A stretch of DNA of 64,000 nucleotides from Planctomycetota bacterium (GTDB lineage: Bacteria; Planctomycetota; JACQVV01; JASMLP01), in assembly GCA_030748635.1 (NCBI GenBank), contig JASMLP010000166.1, positions 19,087 to 83,086 of the forward strand, in the 5' to 3' direction. This document shows positions 18,009 to 26,615 of the stretch, piece after piece; the first letter of the stretch is position 1; each line of letters opens with the position of its first letter. The notes beneath the pieces are model-generated. The model searched no databases and was not told the DNA's origin. It saw nothing but the letters and a program-made list of their open reading frames with translations. Both the position numbers and the translations under genes were made by a program.

Positions 18009-19241
18009 ATGAGAAGGCTCTCAACTCTCTGGATCGTTCTCGGCCTGTTCTCGATCCACCTAACGATTCTGGATGCTGACGAAGCAAAAGTCTGGAATCA
18101 ACGCGGCATTGAACTTCTGGAAGAAGGCGACCTCGGAAATGCCCTGAGCGCTTTTCAACGAGCCCAACAAGCCGATCCCGATGACCAGACGATTCGTCGC
18201 AATCTAAGCTACGCTCACGCCAAACAAGGCATCGAAAACATCCTGGCGCACCAGTTGGAAAAGGGGATCGCACACCTCCAAAAAGCCCTTCTCTATTGCC
18301 CCACTGAATCCCGTTATAACTATTGGCTCGGTGTTGGGTATTACCGAAAAAACGACTATTTTGCTGCGATTGTGGAACTCAAGCATGTTCTTGAAAAGAA
18401 TCCCGAGCATGCCGAATCCCACGAATACCTGGGATACTCCTATTACCACCAAGGACGAATACCCCTCGCACTCAAACACTGGAAACAGTCGATCCGGTTA
18501 CGTCCAAAAAACGACAATCTCAAACGCTGGATTCTAAAAGCCGAAAGAGAACAGGTCGTAGAATCCAAGTACGAATCGTCCCGTAGCGCCCACTTCACAA
18601 TTCGTTACGACAGCAAACGAGCTGACCTCATCGCCCGCAAAGTATTGAATCTCCTCGAAGATGCCCATTTTGAAATAGGTTCGGTTTTCCGCTATTACCC
18701 CAAGGAGCCGGTGGAAGTCGTTCTGTATTCCGAAAAGGATTTCCGGTCAGTGACCCGAAGCCATCACTGGGTCGGGGGGCTTTACGATGGGAAAATCAGG
18801 GTGGCCGTTCGAGGCTGGCAAACCGTCGAATCCGAATTACGTGGAGTGATCCGTCACGAATACACTCACGTTTTAATCTCGAAACTCGCCCCAAACGCGC
18901 CCGCCTGGCTCAATGAAGGCCTCGCGCAGATGTTAGAGGGAGACGAGGAGGCAAAAATAGCTCATTCCATCGTGGTCCGAGCTTCCCGTGAAAACAAACT
19001 ACTTCCCTGGTCTACCCTACGCGTCCCCTTCCACCAGATCAAAGATACACGCCAGGTCGAAATTGCCTATGCGCAGTCGGAATCTTTCGTTCGATGGATC
19101 GCCTCGCGTTATGGACGCCCGAGCTTCGCCGGGATATTGCGCGAACTCACGAATGGCGTCCCTCTACCAGAAGCGTTCCAGAAAGAGTACCACCAGAAGC
19201 TTGAGGATCTACTCGCTCTCTGGAAAGCTTCACTTACCTGA
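18009..19241 (+). CDS. Exported TPR protein with peptidase MA-like (gluzincin) domain
   Basis: About 410 residues. ATG at 18009 gives a signal peptide (MRRLSTLWIVLGLFSIHLTILDA is basic then hydrophobic); a TTG four codons upstream is the alternative. Residues about 28-185 hold four to five TPR units (WNQRGIELLEEGDLGNALSAF, YNYWLGVGYYRKNDYFAAI, YLGYSYYHQGRIPLALKHW). The C-terminal half is a peptidase MA-like metalloprotease fold: VIRHEYTHVLI supplies the HExxH motif, and NEGLAQMLEG supplies a downstream Glu ligand, as in gluzincins. It would act in the periplasm or at the cell surface. Substrate unknown. Confidence 0.85.
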   Translation: MRRLSTLWIVLGLFSIHLTILDADEAKVWNQRGIELLEEGDLGNALSAFQRAQQADPDDQTIRRNLSYAHAKQGIENILAHQLEKGIAHLQKALLYCPTESRYNYWLGVGYYRKNDYFAAIVELKHVLEKNPEHAESHEYLGYSYYHQGRIPLALKHWKQSIRLRPKNDNLKRWILKAEREQVVESKYESSRSAHFTIRYDSKRADLIARKVLNLLEDAHFEIGSVFRYYPKEPVEVVLYSEKDFRSVTRSHHWVGGLYDGKIRVAVRGWQTVESELRGVIRHEYTHVLISKLAPNAPAWLNEGLAQMLEGDEEAKIAHSIVVRASRENKLLPWSTLRVPFHQIKDTRQVEIAYAQSESFVRWIASRYGRPSFAGILRELTNGVPLPEAFQKEYHQKLEDLLALWKASLT

Positions 19242-19358
19242 CCAGATTCTTGCGGCTTCGCCCCCTACAGCAGGATCACTCGAAGCGGATGACGAGCACG
19301 ACTTCTGTGGATCAAATTTTCCTTGCCAAGGCACCCGTATTCGCCTCATCTTTTCTTT

Positions 19359-19982
19359 GTGAGCAAAAAAGAATCCCCAGCCCCCTTGTTTTTCGGCACC
19401 TTGCGTTTCCGACTCATCCGGGCATTTCTCCTCACTCTTTTTCGATTGCTCTACCGCTTCCGTTTCCGGGGAATAGAAAATATCCCCACCGAGGGAGCGG
19501 CCATTCTGATTTCCAATCACCCGAGCTATTTCGACCCCATGCTCCTCTATATCCTGGCGCCACGAGAGATCCGATTTCTCACCTGGGACCGACCTTTTGG
19601 CGTACCTATCGTCGGCTGGTTTCTGCGACACTGTGGCGCGATCCCCGTCAATCTGGACACCAACGATGGGCACGCATTTCGAAAGTCCATAAAAGCCCTT
19701 CGTCAGGGCGCGCTTCTGGGCATCTTTCCCGAAGGAGGCCGCACCCCAAAAAACGAGAATTTGACCATCAAACGCGGCACCGCACGCTTGGCTTCGAAAC
19801 TCCAGGTTCCAATCATTCCGGTTCAAATCCTGGAGAACAGGCGTATTTGGCCCCCTGAACACCGCCTACCCCATCTCTGGGGCCGAATCGAAATACGAAT
19901 CCTTCCACCATTGCCCTCTCCCCATACCGAAACCGATATTCAACAACAGATCGAAACTCTATGGCTCCCAACCTCCACTTGA
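19359..19982 (+). CDS. plsC: 1-acyl-sn-glycerol-3-phosphate acyltransferase family protein
   Basis: About 207 residues from GTG at 19359; a TTG at 19323 is the alternative. The acyltransferase signature NHPSYFDP has the H-x4-D catalytic pair, and FPEGGRTP is the second substrate-binding block. A hydrophobic N-terminal segment (LIRAFLLTLFRLLYRF) would anchor it in the inner membrane. PlsC transfers an acyl chain to lysophosphatidic acid in phospholipid synthesis; related enzymes act on other acceptors, so the substrate is not certain. Its position between a TPR protease and a kinase gives no pathway clue. Confidence 0.85.
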   Translation: MSKKESPAPLFFGTLRFRLIRAFLLTLFRLLYRFRFRGIENIPTEGAAILISNHPSYFDPMLLYILAPREIRFLTWDRPFGVPIVGWFLRHCGAIPVNLDTNDGHAFRKSIKALRQGALLGIFPEGGRTPKNENLTIKRGTARLASKLQVPIIPVQILENRRIWPPEHRLPHLWGRIEIRILPPLPSPHTETDIQQQIETLWLPTST

Positions 19983-20087
19983 AGTTGACTTTAAGGAAAT
20001 CTATATTCCATTTCACTGGACCGTATCCCCCATCCAATCAGGGGCGATTTATCAACATCTCATCCACATGGACGGATTGAAGAGGAC

Positions 20088-23000
20088 ATGGCATCGAAGG
20101 AGGAAATCCTACTCGGCCAGATTGCTCTCCAAGAGGATCTGATCTCTTCCAAGGCCCTGGATGAAGCTCTTACTCACCAGGAGAGTCACCCCCACCCCCC
20201 CCCTCTGGGCGAAGTATTCCTGAAACTCGGCTACCTGAATCCTGAGCAACTTCAACTTCTGCTCCAAAAACAGAAAATACACTTACAAAATCCCGACCCC
20301 GTTACCGGAATACCTCGGGGCGAAAACATCTTTGGGCAACTCCTCCTGAAGCGGGGCTTGATCTCACCCAAAGTTCTTCACGAATGTGTTCGAATTCAGG
20401 GCAGATTGACTCAATCGGGCCAACCCAAATCGCTGGGATCGATCCTCGTTTCGAGAGGACACCTCACAGAAGACCAACTCGACGAGATTCTGCTTCAACA
20501 AAAACAGATCGTCTCCCTCGTATGCACCCCGTGCAAAAAACGCTTACAGATCGTCTCCTACGATCCATCCAAAATCTATTCTTGCCGAGAGTGCCAAGGC
20601 CCCCTCACCCGCCCGGACCCCCTTCCCGCAACCTCCTCACCGGACCCACTTCCCCAAGAAAACATTTCTCCCCATTCCGAAGAAGTCCGACGGATTGTCC
20701 CCGTCGAGGTTGAGCAGGACGCTTCTGACGCCTTTCTCTTCTCGCTTTATGGGGGCCCCGAAGGTTACGACGCTCCCGATCTGCCTCCCCCCTCACCCCA
20801 GACGTTCGAAATCAAAACCCCGGTCGAAATCCAGGACGATCTCTGCGGTACCCGACTCGCCGGCTATCAGATACTCAGCCAGATCGGACACGGAGCCATG
20901 GGAGTCATCTACAAGGCGAAACAGATCTCCCTGGACCGAATCGTATGTGTCAAACTTCTGGCTCCACAACTCGCAAATCATCCCGACTTCCTTTCACGAT
21001 TCCGACGCGAGGCGATGGCCGTGGCCCGCCTCAATCACCCACACATCGTCCAGATATTCGATGTGTGCGAGGATCAGGGACGCCATTTCTATTCCATGGA
21101 GTACGTTTCTGGAGAAAACTGTCGCCATATCCAAGAACGCATCGGGCAAATGACGGCTCGCCAAGGATTCGAACTCCTATGCCACCTGGCAAACGCACTC
21201 CAGGAAGCCCATCGAGCCGATTTAGTTCATCGAGATATCAAACCTGACAATATCATGGTCACATCGAAAGGGCAGGCCAAATTAGCGGATCTCGGTATTG
21301 CGAAAAGCCTTCTTTCTAGTCAAGACGCTTCGATCACCGATGAGGACATCTTACTAGGTACTCCCTATTACATGTCTCCTGAGCAAGCTTCATCCCCTGA
21401 AACAGTCGACCACCGCGCCGACATCTATTCGCTGGGCGCAACGTTCTATCACCTTTTCGCGGGCAAGCCACCCTTTTCCGGTATCAATCCCGAATCCATC
21501 CTCGACAAACTTACCCATCAGATAGCCCCCCCACTGGAATCCTACCGCCCGGACCTCCCACCCGGACTCGTGGCACTGATAGAACGTAGCATGCGCAAGT
21601 CTCCAAACACTCGTTACCAAGACGCTACCGAACTTATCGATGCGCTGGACTCCTTGAGTGACTCCATTCTGTCCGGTCGCTCTCGTAGGATCCAAACCAG
21701 ACAATTCCACGTCATCGAACCCGAGGCTGTGGACATTTCGGGTCTACAAATCATAGAAGACACCGAAACGACAGGCAACGCGCTCCGCCATCTCCCCCTT
21801 CAAGTCCCCGCAGAGATATCCGATCTGAAACCAACCGCTTTGCAAGACACGAGTCCCCGGAGTAACTCCTCCACGCACTCCACTCGCAATCGCATTACGA
21901 ATTCCAGCAGTCGAGCCTCATCACGGAAACCGACTTCTAACGGCCTTCCCCTCAAAGGTATTGCGTACTCTTCCCTAGTCATCCTGGCTGGAATCTTCTT
22001 GTTTTCCCAACAGAGGGAAAAGGCCCAGGAGAAAAAGCTGCTCGAACAAGAGGAGGAAACCCGGCAATCGAACATCGAACAGGCTCAAGGAGTTATTCGC
22101 TCGATCCTTTCCGACCTCAACAAAATCGCCTCCCCGAAACCGACGGATATCGACCACCTTCTTCTCCGCCTCGGGGCCCTGGAGAAAGACCCCAAATTCT
22201 CGAAATGGATCGAAAGAGACCTCTACGACCTGAAATCCAAACTGCTCGCCAGCAAAGAATCCGCGTGGGAATCCTCCACAAAAGAAAAGGTACAGAAACT
22301 GTGCGAAACACAGCGTTACGTAGAGGCACGCCGGATCGTTAGTCACAGCTTAAATGAGACGCGCAACATGCCTCGAATCGCCCCTTCTCTCCGCAATCTC
22401 AATATGGAAATCGACCGACAGGAACGCAAACGCATACGCCAAGCCATCCAGTCCGCGCGTACTCAATTGAGCAAAAAGCAGTTCCAAAAGGCTCTCGAGT
22501 TAATCCAATTACCCGTTACTAATTTTTCCAAAAACTCTCTTCAACTACTGGTAACTCTTCGGACCGAAATTACCCGCCAGCAATCCCATTGGCTCCAAAC
22601 GCAGAAAAATAACAAAACCCAAACCACAGAACGCCTGATCGCACAGGCTCAATCTCGTCTGCTCCCTTTCAGACTTCAAAGGGATCGCACGCCAGCTAGC
22701 CAGGCGCTCACGACACTACTGAACTCTCCCGATTACTCCCCCATCGCCGAACTCTTGCGACAAGAACGTTCCTGGCTCGAAGCTCCTTCAAAAATTGAGT
22801 CCCAGCTCATCAAGGCGCTCAAGAATCTTTCTCGAACCGTCCAGGCCGACACCCCCTTCCTGTTCGAATTTCGTGACAACCGGGGTCGTGTCATTTTAAG
22901 CAGTGCCCAGAAAATTCTTCAGGTTCAGCCCAAACGAAATCGGATCATGACCGACAAGACCATCATCCACCTGAACCGTCTGACTCCAGGATGCGTCGCA

Positions 23001-23309
23001 AAAGTCTTATCTACCCTCCCCAACCCCCAAAATGACACCTACCATATCCGCCTGGCCGAATTCTTTCTTTCGCGCCAGCTGCTATCCGCAGCACTCGACC
23101 ATTTGCTCGCAGTCGAAGAAGAAACCCTCCGAACCCGCACCCTTTATCTCGGGCTGGACTTGCTGGAATGGGCGGCTAAAAAGCCGGATATACTTCCCCC
23201 CACCGAAACCCGAACGCTTCTCCAGAAATACCTGGAAAGTTTCTCAGGATCCCCACGACTTGCCCCTCTTCAACCGCGCATTCAGATTCTCGTCAAGCGC
23301 CTCGATTGA
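20088..23309 (+). CDS. Hanks-type Ser/Thr kinase with three GspE-N/MshEN-like repeats
   Basis: 1073 residues, ATG at 20088. Residues 1-145 contain three units of one pattern: PLGEVFLKLGYLNPEQLQLL, IFGQLLLKRGLISPKVL and SLGSILVSRGHLTEDQLDEI, each ending in a Gln-rich helix. This is the layout of the GspE N-terminal/MshEN domain. A zinc-ribbon-like motif follows (CTPC ... CREC, about 148-175). The kinase domain (about 260-525) has IGHGAMGVIYKA, VCVKLLAP, HRDIKPDNIMV, DLG and GTPYYMSPEQA. A transmembrane helix lies at about 625-645 (GIAYSSLVILAGIFLFS), then a long charged coiled-coil-rich external region of about 430 residues. It is expected to sense an envelope state; target unknown. Confidence 0.88.
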   Translation: MASKEEILLGQIALQEDLISSKALDEALTHQESHPHPPPLGEVFLKLGYLNPEQLQLLLQKQKIHLQNPDPVTGIPRGENIFGQLLLKRGLISPKVLHECVRIQGRLTQSGQPKSLGSILVSRGHLTEDQLDEILLQQKQIVSLVCTPCKKRLQIVSYDPSKIYSCRECQGPLTRPDPLPATSSPDPLPQENISPHSEEVRRIVPVEVEQDASDAFLFSLYGGPEGYDAPDLPPPSPQTFEIKTPVEIQDDLCGTRLAGYQILSQIGHGAMGVIYKAKQISLDRIVCVKLLAPQLANHPDFLSRFRREAMAVARLNHPHIVQIFDVCEDQGRHFYSMEYVSGENCRHIQERIGQMTARQGFELLCHLANALQEAHRADLVHRDIKPDNIMVTSKGQAKLADLGIAKSLLSSQDASITDEDILLGTPYYMSPEQASSPETVDHRADIYSLGATFYHLFAGKPPFSGINPESILDKLTHQIAPPLESYRPDLPPGLVALIERSMRKSPNTRYQDATELIDALDSLSDSILSGRSRRIQTRQFHVIEPEAVDISGLQIIEDTETTGNALRHLPLQVPAEISDLKPTALQDTSPRSNSSTHSTRNRITNSSSRASSRKPTSNGLPLKGIAYSSLVILAGIFLFSQQREKAQEKKLLEQEEETRQSNIEQAQGVIRSILSDLNKIASPKPTDIDHLLLRLGALEKDPKFSKWIERDLYDLKSKLLASKESAWESSTKEKVQKLCETQRYVEARRIVSHSLNETRNMPRIAPSLRNLNMEIDRQERKRIRQAIQSARTQLSKKQFQKALELIQLPVTNFSKNSLQLLVTLRTEITRQQSHWLQTQKNNKTQTTERLIAQAQSRLLPFRLQRDRTPASQALTTLLNSPDYSPIAELLRQERSWLEAPSKIESQLIKALKNLSRTVQADTPFLFEFRDNRGRVILSSAQKILQVQPKRNRIMTDKTIIHLNRLTPGCVAKVLSTLPNPQNDTYHIRLAEFFLSRQLLSAALDHLLAVEEETLRTRTLYLGLDLLEWAAKKPDILPPTETRTLLQKYLESFSGSPRLAPLQPRIQILVKRLD

Positions 23310-23342
23310 GCCCACCAACGGCGTTCTGCGTTAAACCGCCTC

Positions 23343-23372
23343 TTGACAGAGTCCAGGGCCAGTTCCTAGACT
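23343..23372 (+). promoter_or_regulatory. Sigma70-type promoter, probably leaderless transcript
   Basis: TTGACA at 23343-23348, 18-base spacer, TAGACT at 23367-23372. The ATG of the archaemetzincin-like gene is at 23379, six bases after the -10 box, so transcription should begin at or next to the start codon. No ribosome-binding site fits between them. Confidence 0.6.
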
Positions 23373-23378
23373 CTCACG

Positions 23379-23945
23379 ATGAAGCGGACGGTTCCCATCC
23401 AGAGCCTCGCCATTCTTCCGATCGGCAAGTTTGACGAGAGCATACTTCCTCAACTGACCCAACACCTAAAAAAGGTTTTCCAGGTTGAGGTGGAGACTCT
23501 ACCTTATATCCCCCGGCCTCTGGATGCCTACGACCAGGAAACCCTCCAGTATTCAGCGCCCCGGATTCTTGAACGTATCGAAACGGAACGACCTGAAAAA
23601 TCGGTCGCGCTTCTGGGCATTTTTGACCAAGACCTTTCCCTCGAAGGACTGCACTACACCTTTGGCCACGGTAGTCCCCGTCTGCGTTGCGCGGTGATCT
23701 CCCTGACCCGATTGAAAGAAATCTTCTGGGGCGAAGAGGAAAACCGAGAACTCTTTTTGAATCGAGTACGAACTGAAGCGACTCATGAGATCGGCCAGCT
23801 TTTAGGCTTGAGTTACTGCAATAAAAACACTTGTGTCATGTATTTTTCAAACGGAATTGCCGAAACGGATCGCAAAATCGATGAATTCTGCGCTGAATGT
23901 GACCAGATTCGCCAAGCCCTGCTTCAACCCGTACCTGGCCGCTGA
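23379..23945 (+). CDS. Archaemetzincin-like protein lacking two catalytic zinc ligands
   Basis: 188 residues. The C-terminal half matches archaemetzincins: HEIG-x-LLGL, then C-x4-C-V-M, FSN and FCAEC, the Cys residues of the structural zinc site. The family's catalytic motif is HExxHxxGxxHC. Here it reads HEIGQLLGLSYC: the second His is Gln (codon CAG) and the third is Tyr (TAC), while the first His and the Glu remain. All four Cys are kept. So the fold and structural zinc are probably intact, but the catalytic zinc site should be weak or lost. A binding or regulatory function is inferred. The frame is otherwise intact, with its own promoter. Confidence 0.82.
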   Translation: MKRTVPIQSLAILPIGKFDESILPQLTQHLKKVFQVEVETLPYIPRPLDAYDQETLQYSAPRILERIETERPEKSVALLGIFDQDLSLEGLHYTFGHGSPRLRCAVISLTRLKEIFWGEEENRELFLNRVRTEATHEIGQLLGLSYCNKNTCVMYFSNGIAETDRKIDEFCAECDQIRQALLQPVPGR

Positions 23946-24034
23946 GTCATCCCAATCCGCTGCAATCCTCACGCCAGAACGCCACAAAGACAATCCGCTT
24001 CTTTCTTCCAAGCTGCCTTGGCCCTGGAACGGGG

Positions 24035-24040
24035 TATAAT
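24035..24040 (+). promoter_or_regulatory. Consensus -10 box close to start codon
   Basis: A perfect TATAAT six bases before the ATG of the lipoprotein gene at 24047, with no good -35 element 16-18 bases upstream. If used, the transcript would start at the initiation codon. Confidence 0.4.
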
Positions 24041-24046
24041 GATCGT

Positions 24047-25048
24047 ATGTTCTCCAAATTGACTTGGAAATTATTGGCCTTCTCCGCACTCCTGACGGGA
24101 TGCAACGACTTCAACTTCGGCGCCCCTCGTCCAGAACCCCCTGTCGGAGAGACTGACAGCCAAGAGCAAAAATCCGTTCGGAGACTCAGCGCAGATCGAA
24201 CCCATCTCGAGGTACGACCCGATCCCTCCCCAATGCCCATCCTCCAGGCTCCTTACTCGGACCAGAGTCCCATCCTGGACGGGTCGGGAGCTGAACGCAT
24301 CTGGACCCGCGCTCCCATCCTTTCATTAGAACTGGGGACCTCCCCCCCGACACAGGACCCTTCCTCCGCCGGAGTCCGACTGGCCTTACGCGCCATTTAT
24401 ACGGATACCGAAATCTTCTTCCTCGCGGAATGGCCCGATAACAATCGAAACCATCTCCATCAGCCCTGGACTTTCCGGTTCGATCAGAGTGACTATACCG
24501 TGGGGGACCAGTCGGAAGATCGTATTTCCTTTCTCTTCCCCATAAACGGGCCGTTCCAACCGAACCAGAAACCGACCCAGCCCAGTTCTTGGGACATCTG
24601 GACGTGGGGATGCGGCAGCACCCAAACTTCCGGATTTGCTCTCGATCAGATTCATCGAGTCACCCCAACTCGACCAACCGGAAGTCGAGCCCAGTCTATT
24701 TCGCTGGCTGACGGATCGACCTTGTGGGTTCAGCGATCATCAGACCAGGGGCGCAGTGTTCATAATCTCTCCAAGAAGCCGGTCGATTATTTGGGTGAAA
24801 CGGTTCCCCGCTATTTCGCGAGCAAACCCACTGGAAGTGGGGCAGATGTTCAGGCCAAAGGGTCCTGGGAAGCCAAAGAGTGGACCATAGAGTTCCGCCG
24901 CAAGCTCTCCACCAAAAATAAGGATGACACCCTCTTCGACCCATCTCGAGGCGACCACCAGGCCTGCCTCCAAGTCACCAACGGCTCCGCTTCTCCTCCC
25001 AATCGACATTCACGCGTTTTCCTCATTCGTTTTGGCCAACGCCCATGA
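24047..25048 (+). CDS. Lipoprotein with ethylbenzene-dehydrogenase-type haem-binding domain
   Basis: 333 residues. The signal peptide ends in LLTGC, a lipobox, so the protein is lipid-anchored. The mature part has the features of the EB_dh (haem b gamma-subunit-like) domain: SPILDGSGAERIWTRAP, LRAIYTDTEIFFLAEWPD, EDRISFLFPIN, then a later region with WDIWTWGC. In known enzymes this domain binds haem b as a subunit of type II DMSO reductase family enzymes, and it also occurs alone in periplasmic cytochromes. No CxxCH motif and no molybdenum enzyme gene are nearby, so the electron-transfer partner is unknown. The start is fixed by the lipobox and the adjacent -10 box. Confidence 0.72.
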   Translation: MFSKLTWKLLAFSALLTGCNDFNFGAPRPEPPVGETDSQEQKSVRRLSADRTHLEVRPDPSPMPILQAPYSDQSPILDGSGAERIWTRAPILSLELGTSPPTQDPSSAGVRLALRAIYTDTEIFFLAEWPDNNRNHLHQPWTFRFDQSDYTVGDQSEDRISFLFPINGPFQPNQKPTQPSSWDIWTWGCGSTQTSGFALDQIHRVTPTRPTGSRAQSISLADGSTLWVQRSSDQGRSVHNLSKKPVDYLGETVPRYFASKPTGSGADVQAKGSWEAKEWTIEFRRKLSTKNKDDTLFDPSRGDHQACLQVTNGSASPPNRHSRVFLIRFGQRP

Positions 25049-25250
25049 ATACCCGCCCGCCTGATTCTATCTCGCGGTTATCCGAAAACGGCTGTTTTCC
25101 ATCTCGCAGCGACATCGAGTCGGTACTCACCCAGCCTATTTCGAACAAACTGCCGGGGGATTGAATCCGACGTTTCGGGAACAAGCAATCAACGAGTTTT
25201 TACGCGTAATACGTTTTCATCCACCCCCTTCTCTCCGACACAACACCACC

Positions 25251-26003
25251 ATGACTGAAGACTCGACTCCGCCCCCTACCCAGAACCCCTCATCAGGCTC
25301 AACCACAAACTCTTTCGCTCAAATGGTTCGAGGGATTCCCTTGCCTCCTGAAGCGGTCATGCCGTTGGTTCATTTCTATCGTGCCGAGGCCTCCCGGGAG
25401 AATGTCTGGCGAACCCGACTGGACACCACGACTAACTGGGCTGTAGTGACCACGACCTGGATTATCGGCGCCGTCTTCCTCCACCCGAACATCCCCCACC
25501 TTGTCGTCCCCATCGGCTCACTCTCCATTACCCTTTTTCTACTTCTCGAAGGACGGCGGCTTCAATATTACGACGTCTGGCGCGCTCGAACCCGAATGCT
25601 CGAGGCCCATTTTTATGTACCGATGGTTCTTCACGACCGCAATCTGTTGCAGGGAAACTGGAGACAACGTTTCGCAGAAGATCTTCTGTTGCCGACATTC
25701 AAACTGTCTAAACTTCAAGCGATCGGCATGCGATTGAAGAGGAATTATATCGGCCTCTATTTAGTCTTGAACATCTCCTGGGCCTTCAAACTATTCCTGG
25801 ATGCCCGGCGCCTCGATGTAAGCCTTTACCAAGCGATGGCGATCGATCCGCTCCCCTCCTGGATAGTCGCGATTGTATACGGTCTTTTTAATCTCTTGAT
25901 CCTGACCCTTTTCATCTACTCCATTCCAGTAGCTGAACACGGTCGCGCCATCCGACCGGCTCCAAAAACAGCCCGCAAGGAAAAAGAGTTGTGGCCCATG
26001 TAA
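25251..26003 (+). CDS. DUF2270-family integral membrane protein
   Basis: About 250 residues from ATG at 25251; the frame is open 90 bases further up but that part has no protein-like features. Four membrane helices are visible: WAVVTTTWIIGAVFL, LVVPIGSLSITLFLLL, YIGLYLVLNISWAFKLFL and WIVAIVYGLFNLLILTLFI. The segment HFYRAEASRENVWRTRLDTTTNWAV and EGRRLQYYDVWRARTRMLE fit the DUF2270 family. Its function is not known. The stop overlaps the next gene's GTG start by 13 bases, so the two are probably co-translated. Confidence 0.78.
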   Translation: MTEDSTPPPTQNPSSGSTTNSFAQMVRGIPLPPEAVMPLVHFYRAEASRENVWRTRLDTTTNWAVVTTTWIIGAVFLHPNIPHLVVPIGSLSITLFLLLEGRRLQYYDVWRARTRMLEAHFYVPMVLHDRNLLQGNWRQRFAEDLLLPTFKLSKLQAIGMRLKRNYIGLYLVLNISWAFKLFLDARRLDVSLYQAMAIDPLPSWIVAIVYGLFNLLILTLFIYSIPVAEHGRAIRPAPKTARKEKELWPM

Positions 26004-26614
26004 CCGAAGTCGGTGGCCTGAAACTTTCTCGCCTCGGACCCACTTGCATCCGGATAGAGGGCACCCGCACGATCTACACCGACCCTACCGGAATCACAGG
26101 ATCTTTACCGGATGCTGATCTCATCCTATGCACACACTATTCGGACCCGGAACTACCCGATCACGATTTGCAAACACTTATCGATTCCTCCACTTGCGTC
26201 CTGCGCCCCCTTGCTGTTCCCACTCCTTCACCAAACGGTAACAACACCTTCCTGACACCTGGGGACACATGGAATCTGGACAAACTCCATGTCCAAGCCA
26301 TCCCCGCCTACAATCCCCAAAAAGAGGAATCGCCAACCTCGACACGACTCGGCTACCACCTCAAATTAGATGGTCAATCGATCTATTATGGGGGAGCGAC
26401 TGCGTGCATCCCCGAGATGTTTCGGATCCAATGTACAATCGCCTTCTTGCCTATTTCCGGGCCTGGGTGCATGGACCCACAAGAAGCGGCTGAAGCGACC
26501 GGTCGATTGCGACCTCGGTACGCGATCCCTCTACACTATGGCGCCACGGGTCCAACCCAAGAAATGGCGAAAGAGTTTGCGAACTTGATCCGTTGTAAAG
26601 CGGTTCTACTGTAG
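25991..26614 (+). CDS. UlaG-like metallo-beta-lactamase-fold protein with lost metal site
   Basis: 207 residues from GTG at 25991, with AGGA nine bases upstream. The fold is that of UlaG-type MBL hydrolases: TCIRIEGTRTIYTDP, then LILCTHYSDPELPDHD, SIYYGGATACIPEM, and RYAIPLHYG near the end. In active members the first motif is HxHxDH; here only its first His aligns, with Tyr-Ser-Asp-Pro-Glu following. The later GDT-type motif is GGA, which loses the bridging Asp. The final PxHY motif remains. A catalytic metal centre is therefore unlikely. It overlaps the DUF2270 gene by 13 bases, which suggests a joint role. Confidence 0.7.
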   Translation: MAHVTEVGGLKLSRLGPTCIRIEGTRTIYTDPTGITGSLPDADLILCTHYSDPELPDHDLQTLIDSSTCVLRPLAVPTPSPNGNNTFLTPGDTWNLDKLHVQAIPAYNPQKEESPTSTRLGYHLKLDGQSIYYGGATACIPEMFRIQCTIAFLPISGPGCMDPQEAAEATGRLRPRYAIPLHYGATGPTQEMAKEFANLIRCKAVLL

Positions 26615-26615
26615 G

